Assembly: GCA_905479065.1 (NCBI GenBank)
Contig: CAJQLB010000012.1
Span: 1-64,000, forward strand
Source of the DNA: an uncultured Flavobacteriaceae bacterium
GTDB lineage: Bacteria; Bacteroidota; Bacteroidia; Flavobacteriales; Flavobacteriaceae
DNA: 64,000 bases
Reading direction: 5' to 3'
The stretch's first letter is position 1. Every line of letters starts with the position of its first letter. The translations under genes were made by a program, and so were the position numbers. Below are positions 17,206 to 25,175 of this stretch, one piece after another. The notes beneath the pieces were generated by a model. It was not told the DNA's origin, searched no databases, and saw nothing but the letters and a program-made list of their open reading frames with translations.

Positions 17206-17751
17206 ATGAACAACTCAATCATGAAAACATTAGTACTAATGCTTGCCGTTACCATCACAGCTTGTAATGCTCCTGTAGAAAAAGAAGCTGCCAAAGAACA
17301 AGAAGGCGCTGGGTTCTTTACACCCGTTGAAGGCGAAACATATGTCGTCGCAACAGATGCCGTAACCGATGTCTGGATGAACTACATCAAAGCGCACAAT
17401 GATGGTGATATTGAAGCCATCATGGCCATGGAGTCAGATTCCATCAGTATCGAAACAGAAGATGGCAATGTCATGAAAGGAAAAGACATGCATCGTGAAG
17501 GCTTATCAGCATGGTTTGAAGCCGAAAGCCCACAATGGAACGTCTATTGGGCCATGCCTTATAAGGCAGTGAATGGGGGGCAAGAGTGGATCATTGCAGG
17601 ACATGAAGTGACCACCACTGTTGATGGAAAACAAAATGTAGAATTACACATGATTGATGGTCAGATTGAAGACGGGAAAATCAAGCAGTTTTATGTGTAT
17701 AGTAAAGATGTGCCAGCACCACCAAAAATGGAGGCAGATACAGAAGAATAG
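17206..17751 (+). CDS. SnoaL/NTF2-like lipoprotein
   Basis: 181 aa. The signal peptide ends in the lipobox ITAC with Cys20. A second ATG at 17221 (MKTLVLMLAVTITAC) gives an equally good, tighter signal peptide and may be the true start. The body starts with the NTF2-like helix VTDVWMNYIKAHNDGDIEAI, continues with MESDSISIETEDGNVMKGKD, and ends in strands (QNVELHMIDGQIED, IKQFYVYSKDV). These are the signatures of SnoaL-like domains, which may bind small hydrophobic molecules or be catalytically inert. Codons are visibly richer in C at third positions than the neighbours, consistent with high expression or a separate origin. The transcript ends at a strong hairpin. Confidence 0.78.
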   Translation: MNNSIMKTLVLMLAVTITACNAPVEKEAAKEQEGAGFFTPVEGETYVVATDAVTDVWMNYIKAHNDGDIEAIMAMESDSISIETEDGNVMKGKDMHREGLSAWFEAESPQWNVYWAMPYKAVNGGQEWIIAGHEVTTTVDGKQNVELHMIDGQIEDGKIKQFYVYSKDVPAPPKMEADTEE

Positions 17752-17769
17752 TGGGCAACCATTGTTATT

Positions 17770-17801
17770 AAAAAACCCTCTACTTAAATAGAGGGTTTTT
17801 T
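17770..17801. terminator. Terminator between 17206 gene and the convergent DUF1566-like gene
   Basis: Perfect 13-bp stem (17770-17782 with 17789-17801), 6-base loop, A-run and T-run on the two sides. Bidirectional by sequence. Confidence 0.9.
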
Positions 17802-17828
17802 GTTTATGAGTGTACTGGACTCATGAGG

Positions 17829-18503
17829 TTAATCTTGCGCGACCAATTCTTTTCTAACAAGCATGACACCATTAGAATTAAAGCAAGAACCTAAAAAAAC
17901 CTCACCACCCCAATTTGTGTTGAATCCCATTACAAATGGTGCATAACCATCCTTTGTAGAGGTCCAATAAACAAGGGTTTCGTCAAAATTACCTTGGTCT
18001 TGTGAGTGAACATTATCATAGATGGCTTTCATAGAGCCACTGCTAGGAACAAACCAGTCATCATAATTCTGATATTCCAAATCAGAAACTATTTTAAAAA
18101 CGTAATCATCGCTTCCAAATTCTAGGCCGTTGATCACATTACTGTTATCGTTTAAATTTCCGTCAACAATTTGTTGTGTATTAGCAAGTCCAGCACCAAT
18201 CTCGGCACTATTTGTTAAATCAAAGTGATCTCCCCAAGACGATGGCCCGATACTCGAGTAGTCTGAAGCTATGTATAAAAATCCTGCTGCTTGGTCAAAG
18301 TGATAAATAAACCCTCCTGCGTATTCAACGCCATAAAGCGAAGCAACACCAAGTGCCTCTGTAATTGAAAATGCAGAGACGCCGTTGTCGAGGTTTTCAA
18401 GTACAGTCAGTTCTGGATTGTACACCGTAAGATTAATACGATCATCAGAATCGTTACAATAAAATAGGGTGAAGGTTAGTAATAATAAAAATGTCTTTTT
18501 CAT
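17829..18503 (-). CDS. Lipoprotein with a DUF1566/Lcl-like domain
   Basis: 224 aa. The signal peptide ends at Cys16 (LFYCNDSDD) in a slightly unusual lipobox with Tyr at -1. The mature protein begins with acidic residues, a feature of Bacteroidota surface-export signals. The body has the hallmarks of DUF1566: GGFIYHFDQAAGFLYIA, then DWFVPSSGSMKAIYDN, then YWTSTKDG and a closing strand VMLVRK. Such domains are adhesin-like or of unknown role. Nothing catalytic is visible. It converges on the 17206 gene and has no close partner upstream. Confidence 0.78.
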   Translation of the reverse strand: MKKTFLLLLTFTLFYCNDSDDRINLTVYNPELTVLENLDNGVSAFSITEALGVASLYGVEYAGGFIYHFDQAAGFLYIASDYSSIGPSSWGDHFDLTNSAEIGAGLANTQQIVDGNLNDNSNVINGLEFGSDDYVFKIVSDLEYQNYDDWFVPSSGSMKAIYDNVHSQDQGNFDETLVYWTSTKDGYAPFVMGFNTNWGGEVFLGSCFNSNGVMLVRKELVAQD

Positions 18504-18644
18504 AAGTGTTAGATATTGTTGTTTGTTATATAACCGTTGATAATGAATTTATCCTACCCGAAAGTAATGTTTTTTATTCTGTCTACTTTAATACTTAAAG
18601 GATTACAAGATGGAAGCTGTTTTTGGGAGTTAGTCACTTGCATT

Positions 18645-18674
18645 TTGAAATTAAATTAAAATAGCCTACATTTC
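18645..18674 (+). promoter_or_regulatory. Probable promoter of the 18703 gene
   Basis: TTG at 18645-18647, 19 bases, then TACATTTC at 18667-18674 (7 of 8 matches). The block GCCTACATTT is shared with the region before 17206. Confidence 0.5.
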
Positions 18675-18702
18675 AGTTTAACAACTAATTAAATAAAATA
18701 TC

Positions 18703-19608
18703 ATGAAACTTATTAAAAAAGGAATATTAATGGTCGCAGTTAGCGGTTGTATGATGAGCTGTATGAATTCAGGAGGACAATATCTTGGCGACGGCGATAA
18801 CTCAGGAAACGCTTACACGATTGGAGATAATGCCATGGCCGATAAACTACTCAAATTGGCAACCTTGTACAGTGAGCAAAATACTGACAACCTTACCGAA
18901 TACTATGATTCTACCTTTTTAGGAGCAAATGGTGTAGAAACTACCAGACAATGGTTAGAATCTATGGACTCTATTACCATGGAACCTTACGTTGTAATCC
19001 CTGTTAAATTACAAGGAGATAATGATACCAAAGTGTTGGCCTGGTCTAAAGAGGAACGTCATTACAAAAATGGCTCTTATGAGAAATTAGATCTCATGGA
19101 GTTTTTTAATTTTAATCAAGATGGGAAAATTGATGCCTTTAAGCAATGGAAAACCATTGATTCCTCTAATTTTGGAAAATCATACGGAGGTAAATTTATT
19201 GGTGGCCCAGACAATGAATACAAAGGACGACCTTTAGTGTTTTCTGACAGAAATGAAGTAGCCATCATCGAAAAACTCATTAAGGATTACAATGACATGA
19301 ATGCCGCAGAGTTTGTAAAACCTTTTGCCGAAACAACGGTCTTTAACGATTATACAGGAGCGCGTATGGAGCTTTCAAAAGCAGCATTATCGTCCTTATT
19401 AGACGAATATAAATCAGTGAATTGGGTCGCTACTGCGATTGTGCCTTTAAAAATATACAATACAGATGCCGCTTCTGGTGTTCAAGTAATGAGTAAAGAA
19501 ACCCGTATTTTAAAAAATGGAACGGTGTGGGAAAAAGAATTATTTGAAATATTCTATTTTGATTTAGAAGGAAAGATCAGTTCTATGACGCAATATGCTA
19601 GAGACTAA
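18703..19608 (+). CDS. Lipoprotein with two SnoaL/NTF2-like domains
   Basis: 301 aa. The signal peptide has two possible lipobox cysteines, Cys16 (VSGC, the better match) and Cys20 (MMSC). After a Gly/Asn linker come two related units, about 45-160 and 188-300. Each starts with an amphipathic helix (ADKLLKLATLYSEQN; VAIIEKLIKDYNDMN). Each then carries an alternating-strand core containing VIPVKLQ or IVPLKIY, and closes with a strand and FFNFNQDGKIDAFKQW or FYFDLEGKISSMTQY. This internal duplication points to a tandem NTF2-like protein. Substrate and partner are unknown. It is the third such lipoprotein within 6 kb. Confidence 0.8.
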   Translation: MKLIKKGILMVAVSGCMMSCMNSGGQYLGDGDNSGNAYTIGDNAMADKLLKLATLYSEQNTDNLTEYYDSTFLGANGVETTRQWLESMDSITMEPYVVIPVKLQGDNDTKVLAWSKEERHYKNGSYEKLDLMEFFNFNQDGKIDAFKQWKTIDSSNFGKSYGGKFIGGPDNEYKGRPLVFSDRNEVAIIEKLIKDYNDMNAAEFVKPFAETTVFNDYTGARMELSKAALSSLLDEYKSVNWVATAIVPLKIYNTDAASGVQVMSKETRILKNGTVWEKELFEIFYFDLEGKISSMTQYARD

Positions 19609-19667
19609 GCAGGCGTTGTAGACGTCTTGTTTTGAGACGGGTATTTTTAATAAACTACAGAACACTT

Positions 19668-19703
19668 ACAGCTTATGATGCAGTCATAAGCTGTTTTGTT
19701 TTT
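19668..19703 (+). terminator. Terminator overlapping the 3' end of the convergent methyltransferase gene
   Basis: Perfect 11-bp stem (19668-19678 with 19684-19694), 5-base loop and TTTTGTTTTT. The last four sense codons and the stop of the minus-strand gene ending at 19673 lie inside the hairpin. Confidence 0.82.
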
Positions 19704-20860
19704 ATCATGATTTTTTGTTCGTCTATTGTCGTTGTAAAAAATAAATAACAATCACCCCCATCTTTGATGTGAAATTTTTGTCGAAGCTCCTTCACTGATA
19801 ATGGAAAATTTCGGGTTGTGATGTTCGCTTTTTTAAGCCCCTCTTTTAAAATGGTTTTTTTGTGGTAAGGAATAACCTTGTCAATCACAAACGTACGTCC
19901 TGGAAAAGCCATGCGCTGCTCGGAGGTGTACAAATGTGAATTGACATGAAGCTTATCCAATTGTAATTGCCTTGCTACGGCGTTAAAGGCTCCAGATTTC
20001 ATGATGGCACGATTACTTTCATAGAGGTAACGCTTTGGCAAACTTAAAGCGGGTGGAAGTGCTTCATCTGCGGGTTTAAAGTCAAACCGTTGGGCTTCGG
20101 TTTTTGTAAAATTGATAGTTTTGATCTGGATTACTGCTGAAGCATTTCGGTCTAATAAAAACAGTACTTCTTTTACATCGTTATTTACAGCCACTACATG
20201 AATTTCTTTGACACAGCCAAGGTCTTTAATCCCTGCAGAAATATCTAACATTGGGGAGGCCTTAATGAGAACTGTCTGTGCTTTCGCTAACAAAAGATCC
20301 AAATGCTCAGGGATATTAGGAACACAGTCATTTAAATAAAATACTTTGCCTTTGGTATCGTGTCGTCTCGATGGGTCAACGTAGATACAATCATACAATG
20401 TGTCGCTCTTTTGCAAGTAGGCAATACCATCTCCCGTAATAGCGTGTATATTAGACGCTTTTAATTGGGTGTAATTATGCTTCACAATCTCAGATAATGA
20501 GGCATTGATTTCACAATGCGTCACTGTGTCAAACTGCTTTGAAAAGTAATAAGTATCAACACCAAAGCCACCCGTAATATCAATAAGGGTGTGCCCACGC
20601 ATCAATGAGGCTTTATATTGGGCTGTGATTTCAGAGGATGTCTGCTCAATATTAAGTTTGTTAGGATAGTAAATATTCTTAGTATCATACCAAGTTGGAA
20701 GCTTTGTTTGGCACTTTTTTTTAGATTCAATTTGTGCAATGAGTGCCTTTTTATCTCCGCTATAACCATCTAATTTTTTGAGCATTAAAGAACCGATATC
20801 AGACTCTAAATGGGTGTTTATAAAGTGTTGATTGATCGTATTTAAGAGAATCTCGTTCAA
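19673..20860 (-). CDS. Class I SAM-dependent methyltransferase with THUMP-like domain
   Basis: 395 aa. It starts at TTG (20858-20860), six bases behind the stop of the upstream gene, and residues MNEILLNTINQHF fit the family start. The N-terminal part includes LPTWYDTKNIYYPNKLNIEQ. The Rossmann core has the SAM motif LIDITGGFGVDTYYFSK near residue 92 and the motif IYVDPSRRHDTKGK near 160. The C-terminal ~130 residues resemble the THUMP-like RNA-binding module. Relatives are annotated as putative RNA guanine-N2-type methyltransferases; the target here is unknown. It closes a minus-strand run rich in RNA-modifying enzymes. Confidence 0.85.
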   Translation of the reverse strand: MNEILLNTINQHFINTHLESDIGSLMLKKLDGYSGDKKALIAQIESKKKCQTKLPTWYDTKNIYYPNKLNIEQTSSEITAQYKASLMRGHTLIDITGGFGVDTYYFSKQFDTVTHCEINASLSEIVKHNYTQLKASNIHAITGDGIAYLQKSDTLYDCIYVDPSRRHDTKGKVFYLNDCVPNIPEHLDLLLAKAQTVLIKASPMLDISAGIKDLGCVKEIHVVAVNNDVKEVLFLLDRNASAVIQIKTINFTKTEAQRFDFKPADEALPPALSLPKRYLYESNRAIMKSGAFNAVARQLQLDKLHVNSHLYTSEQRMAFPGRTFVIDKVIPYHKKTILKEGLKKANITTRNFPLSVKELRQKFHIKDGGDCYLFFTTTIDEQKIMIKTKQLMTAS

Positions 20861-20866
20861 GATAAC

Positions 20867-21955
20867 TTAAATGTTTTTGGTAAGTTCTTTCACGATTTTG
20901 TTTTCTGAAAGAAATTCTTTCATGATCACTTTTAAGGCCGTGTAGGACGGTACCGCGGTAATCATACCAATAACACCAAACAGTAAGCCACCAATGATAA
21001 TGACAAGAAAGATTTCTAGAGGATGTGATTTGACACTTTTTGAAAATATAAAGGGCTGGCTGAAAAAATTATCTACCAGTTGCCCAATCATAAACCCAAT
21101 CATCACATAGGTTGTTTTTGGCAAAATTACTTCACTGAAACTAGCACCAAGATTACTAGACATGGTCAAGACCACCATTAAAAAGGCGCCAATTAACGGG
21201 CCTATATAAGGAATCAAATTGAGCAAGGCACATAAAAAAGCAATCACCACGGCATTTTTAATACCAAAAATGAGCAGGACCACTGTGTAGATGATAAACA
21301 AAATGAGTATCTGAAAAATAAGTCCCACAAAATATCGGGATAGTAAATCTTTAATGATGTGCAATGACTTTTTAGAACGTGCTTCTTTGCCATCAGGTAC
21401 TAAAACCATGATAATTTCTTCTAACAATCGGTTGTCTTTTAAAAAGAAAAATGCAATGAACAAAACAGAAAAGAGACCAATGCTAAAACTGCCAAACCCA
21501 CTAATAAGAGAATTCAAGAATTCTGGAATCACACTAAAATTTAGTTTTGACAATAGGTTAGATTCTTTCAGAGATTTTTCAAAATTAAAATTATTGATGG
21601 CAAAGTACTCTGAAATTTGACGGTATAAATCTTCGATGTTCCTTTGCAATTCGTCAATATTGAGCAATGATAAGTTATGGCCTTGCTCAACAATTAAAGG
21701 GATAAACATGCGCACGAGACCAAATAGGAGACCAATCATAACTAACATGGTAAGAATCACCGCTAGGGTATTTCTTAATTTTAGCTTGGTTCTGAGGAAG
21801 CGTACCACCGGTAGGCCAATAAGTGAAATGACTGAGGCAATAGCGACATAGGTTAATACAGCTTGTATTTTAACTAAGAAGTAAAGCAACAACAAAACTC
21901 CTGCAATGACAGCAATTGCCTTAAGTATGCCTGCGGAAATGGTATTTGAATTCAT
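20867..21955 (-). CDS. AI-2E family (PerM/UPF0118) membrane transporter
   Basis: A 362-aa integral membrane protein with about eight hydrophobic helices and a cytoplasmic loop rich in charged residues (about 95-140). The late segments NLIPYIGPLIGAFLMVV and VGLIFQILILFIIY are typical of the AI-2E exporter family. Members include putative autoinducer-2 exporters and Na+/H+ antiporter-like proteins, and the substrate cannot be decided here. It sits between the TrmH-like and THUMP-like methyltransferase genes with 6-21 base gaps, so it is likely part of the same operon. Confidence 0.88.
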   Translation of the reverse strand: MNSNTISAGILKAIAVIAGVLLLLYFLVKIQAVLTYVAIASVISLIGLPVVRFLRTKLKLRNTLAVILTMLVMIGLLFGLVRMFIPLIVEQGHNLSLLNIDELQRNIEDLYRQISEYFAINNFNFEKSLKESNLLSKLNFSVIPEFLNSLISGFGSFSIGLFSVLFIAFFFLKDNRLLEEIIMVLVPDGKEARSKKSLHIIKDLLSRYFVGLIFQILILFIIYTVVLLIFGIKNAVVIAFLCALLNLIPYIGPLIGAFLMVVLTMSSNLGASFSEVILPKTTYVMIGFMIGQLVDNFFSQPFIFSKSVKSHPLEIFLVIIIGGLLFGVIGMITAVPSYTALKVIMKEFLSENKIVKELTKNI

Positions 21956-21976
21956 ATCGTAAAGATAAAAAAGAGA

Positions 21977-22486
21977 TTAGACTAATTGTTTGGTAAACTC
22001 ATAAATAGCAATATTTGTGGCCTGAACCACATTCATGCTGCTATTTTGGCCGTACATTGGAATGTGTACACTGTGATCGCACTGGGCTAAAACTTCTTCT
22101 GAAATACCAAAATTCTCATGGCCTACAATCAGGCTTATAGGGCCTGTTAGAGGTAAGGGAAGGTTAAAATCATGAATGGAGACACTTGTCGAAGTGATTT
22201 CTAAAGCGATGATGCAGTGATGTTCCGTTTTGAGTGTGTTGATCACGTCATTAATATCTGATTGAATGTCATAGGGAACCACCTTCTCTGTGGCCCTGGA
22301 AGTTTTTGTCATTTTTCTGCCAAGGGTCACGTTTGTTCCACAAAGTATGAGTTTAGCAACTCCAAAGGCATCACAAATACGAAATAAGCTCCCTAAGTTA
22401 TTGTCATTGGTTACACCGTCACAAACAACTGTTATGGGGAAACTTTTGGATGAAAATTGATGGTTGTAATGTGTTAATTGTGTCAT
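21977..22486 (-). CDS. TrmH/SpoU family RNA 2'-O-methyltransferase
   Basis: A 169-aa SPOUT enzyme without extra N-terminal domain. Motif 1 is VTNDNNLGSLFRICDAFGV, motif 2 LIVGHENFGIS (near 135) and motif 3 HIPMYGQNSSMNVVQATNIA. These three form the trefoil-knot SAM site and catalytic Arg/Asn of SpoU methyltransferases, which methylate ribose 2'-OH groups in tRNA or rRNA. The exact nucleotide is unknown. The start overlaps the DUF4159 stop by one base (TAATG), implying translational coupling. Confidence 0.9.
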   Translation of the reverse strand: MTQLTHYNHQFSSKSFPITVVCDGVTNDNNLGSLFRICDAFGVAKLILCGTNVTLGRKMTKTSRATEKVVPYDIQSDINDVINTLKTEHHCIIALEITSTSVSIHDFNLPLPLTGPISLIVGHENFGISEEVLAQCDHSVHIPMYGQNSSMNVVQATNIAIYEFTKQLV

Positions 22487-23145
22487 TAGTTTTCAAAGGC
22501 ATATTTAATAATATTTGCACCCATTTGCAACGCTTTTAGTCTCACCTCTTGAGGATCATTATGCACCTCTGCATCTTCCCAGCCGTCACCCAAATCAGAT
22601 TCGTAGGTAAATAATAACATTAAGCGATTGTCATTAAATAGCCCCATAGCCTTTGGACTTAAGCCATCATGCTCATGAATTTTTGGCAAACCATCTGGAA
22701 AATTATAAACCGTTTTAAATATGGGGTGCTTTGCAGAAAGTTCTGTTAATTGCTTGTTTGGAAATAGTTTTTTTAAGGCCGCTTCTAAATAAGGGCGCAT
22801 GCCATAATTGTCATCGATGTGTAAAAAACCTCCTGACAATAAATAACTGCGTAAATTTTGAATATCATCTTCATCAAAAAACACATTGCCGTGTCCTGTC
22901 ATATGAATAAAGGGGTATTGAAAAATATCACTACTACCTGCTTCAACAACCTCAGGTTTTTCATTCATAAATGTATTGATATTGCTATTGCAGAAAGCAA
23001 TTAAATTGGACATGGCGGTTGGATTGCTATACCAATCACCACCACCTTTATATTTCAAGATAGCAATGTCTTGAGCGTTAACATGCATGGAGATACACAA
23101 CATGCATACACTGATTAGCAAGCGTTGATGGATTTTATTACTCAT
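22486..23145 (-). CDS. Exported DUF4159 protein
   Basis: 219 aa with a signal peptide (ending near NAQ, residue 25). The body shows the DUF4159 pattern: GGGDWYSNPTAMSNLI, then FIHMTGHGNVFF, then LLSGGFLHIDDNYGMRPY and DGLPKIHEHDGL, resembling the flavodoxin-like or glutamine-amidotransferase-like fold. No enzymatic role is established. It overlaps rsmE by eight bases at its start and the TrmH-like gene by one base at its end. An exported protein embedded in an RNA-modification operon is odd. Confidence 0.85.
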   Translation of the reverse strand: MSNKIHQRLLISVCMLCISMHVNAQDIAILKYKGGGDWYSNPTAMSNLIAFCNSNINTFMNEKPEVVEAGSSDIFQYPFIHMTGHGNVFFDEDDIQNLRSYLLSGGFLHIDDNYGMRPYLEAALKKLFPNKQLTELSAKHPIFKTVYNFPDGLPKIHEHDGLSPKAMGLFNDNRLMLLFTYESDLGDGWEDAEVHNDPQEVRLKALQMGANIIKYAFEN

Positions 23146-23842
23146 AAAAAAAGGCTATTGAATGACATGCTGCTATGGCGGCAGTTTCTGTTCGTAATCT
23201 TGTATTCCCCAATGTAACAGGCGTAAAATTATTGCTTAATGCTAAGGCAATTTCAGTAGCACTAAAATCACCTTCTGGACCAATTAAAATGGTCATGTCT
23301 TGAGAGCTGTTTAAGCAATTTTTAAGGGACTGCTTCTCGGTTGTTTCACAATGTGCTATAAAGCCTTGCCCGTGTGTCCCTTCTTTGATGAATGTTTTTA
23401 GTGGAGTTAACGGATTAATCGTTGGGAGGTAACACTGTAATGATTGTTTCATAGCGGCGCTAATGATTTTCTCAAAACGCGCTAACTTAATCACTTTTCG
23501 TTCGCTGTGCTCACATAAAATGGGTGTGATGGTATCGACACCAATTTCTGTTGCTTTTTCTAAAAACCATTCAAAACGGTCATTAATTTTTGTTGGCGCT
23601 ACTGCTAAATGTAGCTTATAAGGTCTTTGTACTTGCTTTTTTGATTCATTGATGGCTACTTCACAGGTCTTGACGGTAGCTTGTACGATGGTCGCAATAA
23701 ACAACCAGCCTTTCCCATTAGTAATGTGTAGGACATCACCTTCTTTTTTACGTAACACTTTGGCGATGTGCTTGCTTTCTTCTTTTTGAAAGCTAAAAGT
23801 CACCGTGTCTTCGTTTATGTCTGGACTGTAAAATAGTTGCAT
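23138..23842 (-). CDS. rsmE: 16S rRNA (uracil1498-N3)-methyltransferase RsmE
   Basis: 234 aa from the ATG at 23842 (MQLFYSPDINEDTV). A TTG two codons upstream is less likely. The N-terminal PUA-like domain (about 1-70) contains ESKHIAKVLRKKEGD. The SPOUT domain has KATEIGVDTITPILCEHSER, LIGPEGDFSATEI near residue 193 and LGNTRLRTETAAIAA, the knot that binds SAM. RsmE methylates U1498 in the decoding region of 16S rRNA. It is about 90 bases downstream of tsaD and overlaps DUF4159 by eight bases. Confidence 0.95.
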   Translation of the reverse strand: MQLFYSPDINEDTVTFSFQKEESKHIAKVLRKKEGDVLHITNGKGWLFIATIVQATVKTCEVAINESKKQVQRPYKLHLAVAPTKINDRFEWFLEKATEIGVDTITPILCEHSERKVIKLARFEKIISAAMKQSLQCYLPTINPLTPLKTFIKEGTHGQGFIAHCETTEKQSLKNCLNSSQDMTILIGPEGDFSATEIALALSNNFTPVTLGNTRLRTETAAIAACHSIAFFYE

Positions 23843-23936
23843 ACTCAATCAATGATTAATGGTCTCTGTTCCTATGTGCATGACGTCTGTTTTGCCAATG
23901 ATACGCATGAATTTAAATAATTAGCATGCATGATAC

Positions 23937-24959
23937 TTATATTTTTAGCCGTGCTGAGGCCGTTATCTCTTGTGTGGTAAAATCTTGTTCTAAATATTTC
24001 AAATAACCAACAATGGCTATCATCGCTGCATTATCGGTTGTGTATTCAAATTTTGGAACATAGGTCTTCCAACCAAACTGTTTTTCTCCAGCCATTAGCG
24101 CTGCTCTAATACCACTATTGGCAGACACACCACCACCAATAGCGATGCGCTTTATCCCAGTTTCCTGAGATGCTAATTTTAATTTATCAATTAAAATACC
24201 AATGATCGTGTATTGTAATGAAGCACAAATGTCATTGAGGTGCTCCTTCACAAAATTTGGGTTGTTCTTTGTTTCTCGTTGAACAAAGTATAATAAAGCT
24301 GTTTTTAGTCCAGAGAAGCTAAAATTTAATCCTGCAACTTTTGGTTTGGTGAATTTATAGGCCTTTGGATTTCCAAGTTGTGCTCTTCGATCTATTTCAG
24401 GTCCCGCTGGATACCCTAAACCTAAATTTTTCCCTGATTTATCATACGCTTCACCAACGGCATCATCAATAGTTTCTCCAATCACGTTGAGATCAAAATA
24501 ATTATTCACTCTCACTATTTGCGTATGTCCCCCCGAAATGGTCATGGCCAAAAATGGAAATTCAGGCTTTTCAAAACCTTCTTCCTCAATAAAATGAGCA
24601 AGTATATGTGCTTGCATATGATTGACCTCAATCAGCGGAATGTTGAGCGCATAAGACAAAGATTTTGCAAACGAGGTTCCTACTAACAAAGAGCCCATGA
24701 GTCCGGGTCCCCTTGTAAAAGCGACAGCACTTAATTGGGCTTTGGTAATGTGAGCTTGTTGAAGCGCTTGTGATACCACAGGGACAATGTTTTGCTGATG
24801 CGCCCGTGAAGCTAATTCAGGGACCACACCACCATATGCCTCGTGGATGCTTTGATTAGCGACCACATTACTCAAGACCTTCCCATTGTGAATAACAGAG
24901 GCTGCCGTATCATCACAGGATGATTCAATTCCTAAAATGTAAATGTCTTGTGGGTTCAT
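23937..24959 (-). CDS. tsaD: tRNA N6-threonylcarbamoyladenosine synthase subunit TsaD
   Basis: 340 aa from the ATG at 24959 (MNPQDIYILGIESSCDD). The longer frame to 25070 adds 37 residues without family likeness. ASKHA-fold motifs are present: GIESSCDDTAASV, metal-binding NHMQAHILAHF, and GLGYPAGPEIDR. With TsaB and TsaE it moves the threonylcarbamoyl group from the TsaC product onto A37 of ANN-reading tRNAs. TsaB and TsaE are not in the window. It is divergent from tamB and heads a minus-strand run of RNA-modifying genes. Confidence 0.95.
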   Translation of the reverse strand: MNPQDIYILGIESSCDDTAASVIHNGKVLSNVVANQSIHEAYGGVVPELASRAHQQNIVPVVSQALQQAHITKAQLSAVAFTRGPGLMGSLLVGTSFAKSLSYALNIPLIEVNHMQAHILAHFIEEEGFEKPEFPFLAMTISGGHTQIVRVNNYFDLNVIGETIDDAVGEAYDKSGKNLGLGYPAGPEIDRRAQLGNPKAYKFTKPKVAGLNFSFSGLKTALLYFVQRETKNNPNFVKEHLNDICASLQYTIIGILIDKLKLASQETGIKRIAIGGGVSANSGIRAALMAGEKQFGWKTYVPKFEYTTDNAAMIAIVGYLKYLEQDFTTQEITASARLKI

Positions 24960-25175
24960 ACTTACTTGACGCTGATAAATTTGGAAGTGGTCTGCCTGAA
25001 GGCATCCAATCTTACTATTTAAACGTACATACAAAGAAATAAAAAAAATCATTGAGAACCACGAAAACACGCTTTTTAATTGATAGGTTTACAGGGTTCT
25101 TTAATTAGATTTTTTACATTAATTTTATATCTTTAAAAACATATCAAACGAACAATTAAAATAGCGTTAAAAACA

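Noticed and set aside
12083-19608. Genomic island or prophage in the accessory region
   Set aside because: No integrase, transposase, phage gene, attachment repeat or restriction gene was found; only the palindrome and unusual lipoproteins set it apart.
24960-25070. 37-residue extension of TsaD
   Set aside because: TsaD proteins begin a few residues before GIESSCDDT; the extension lacks family likeness.
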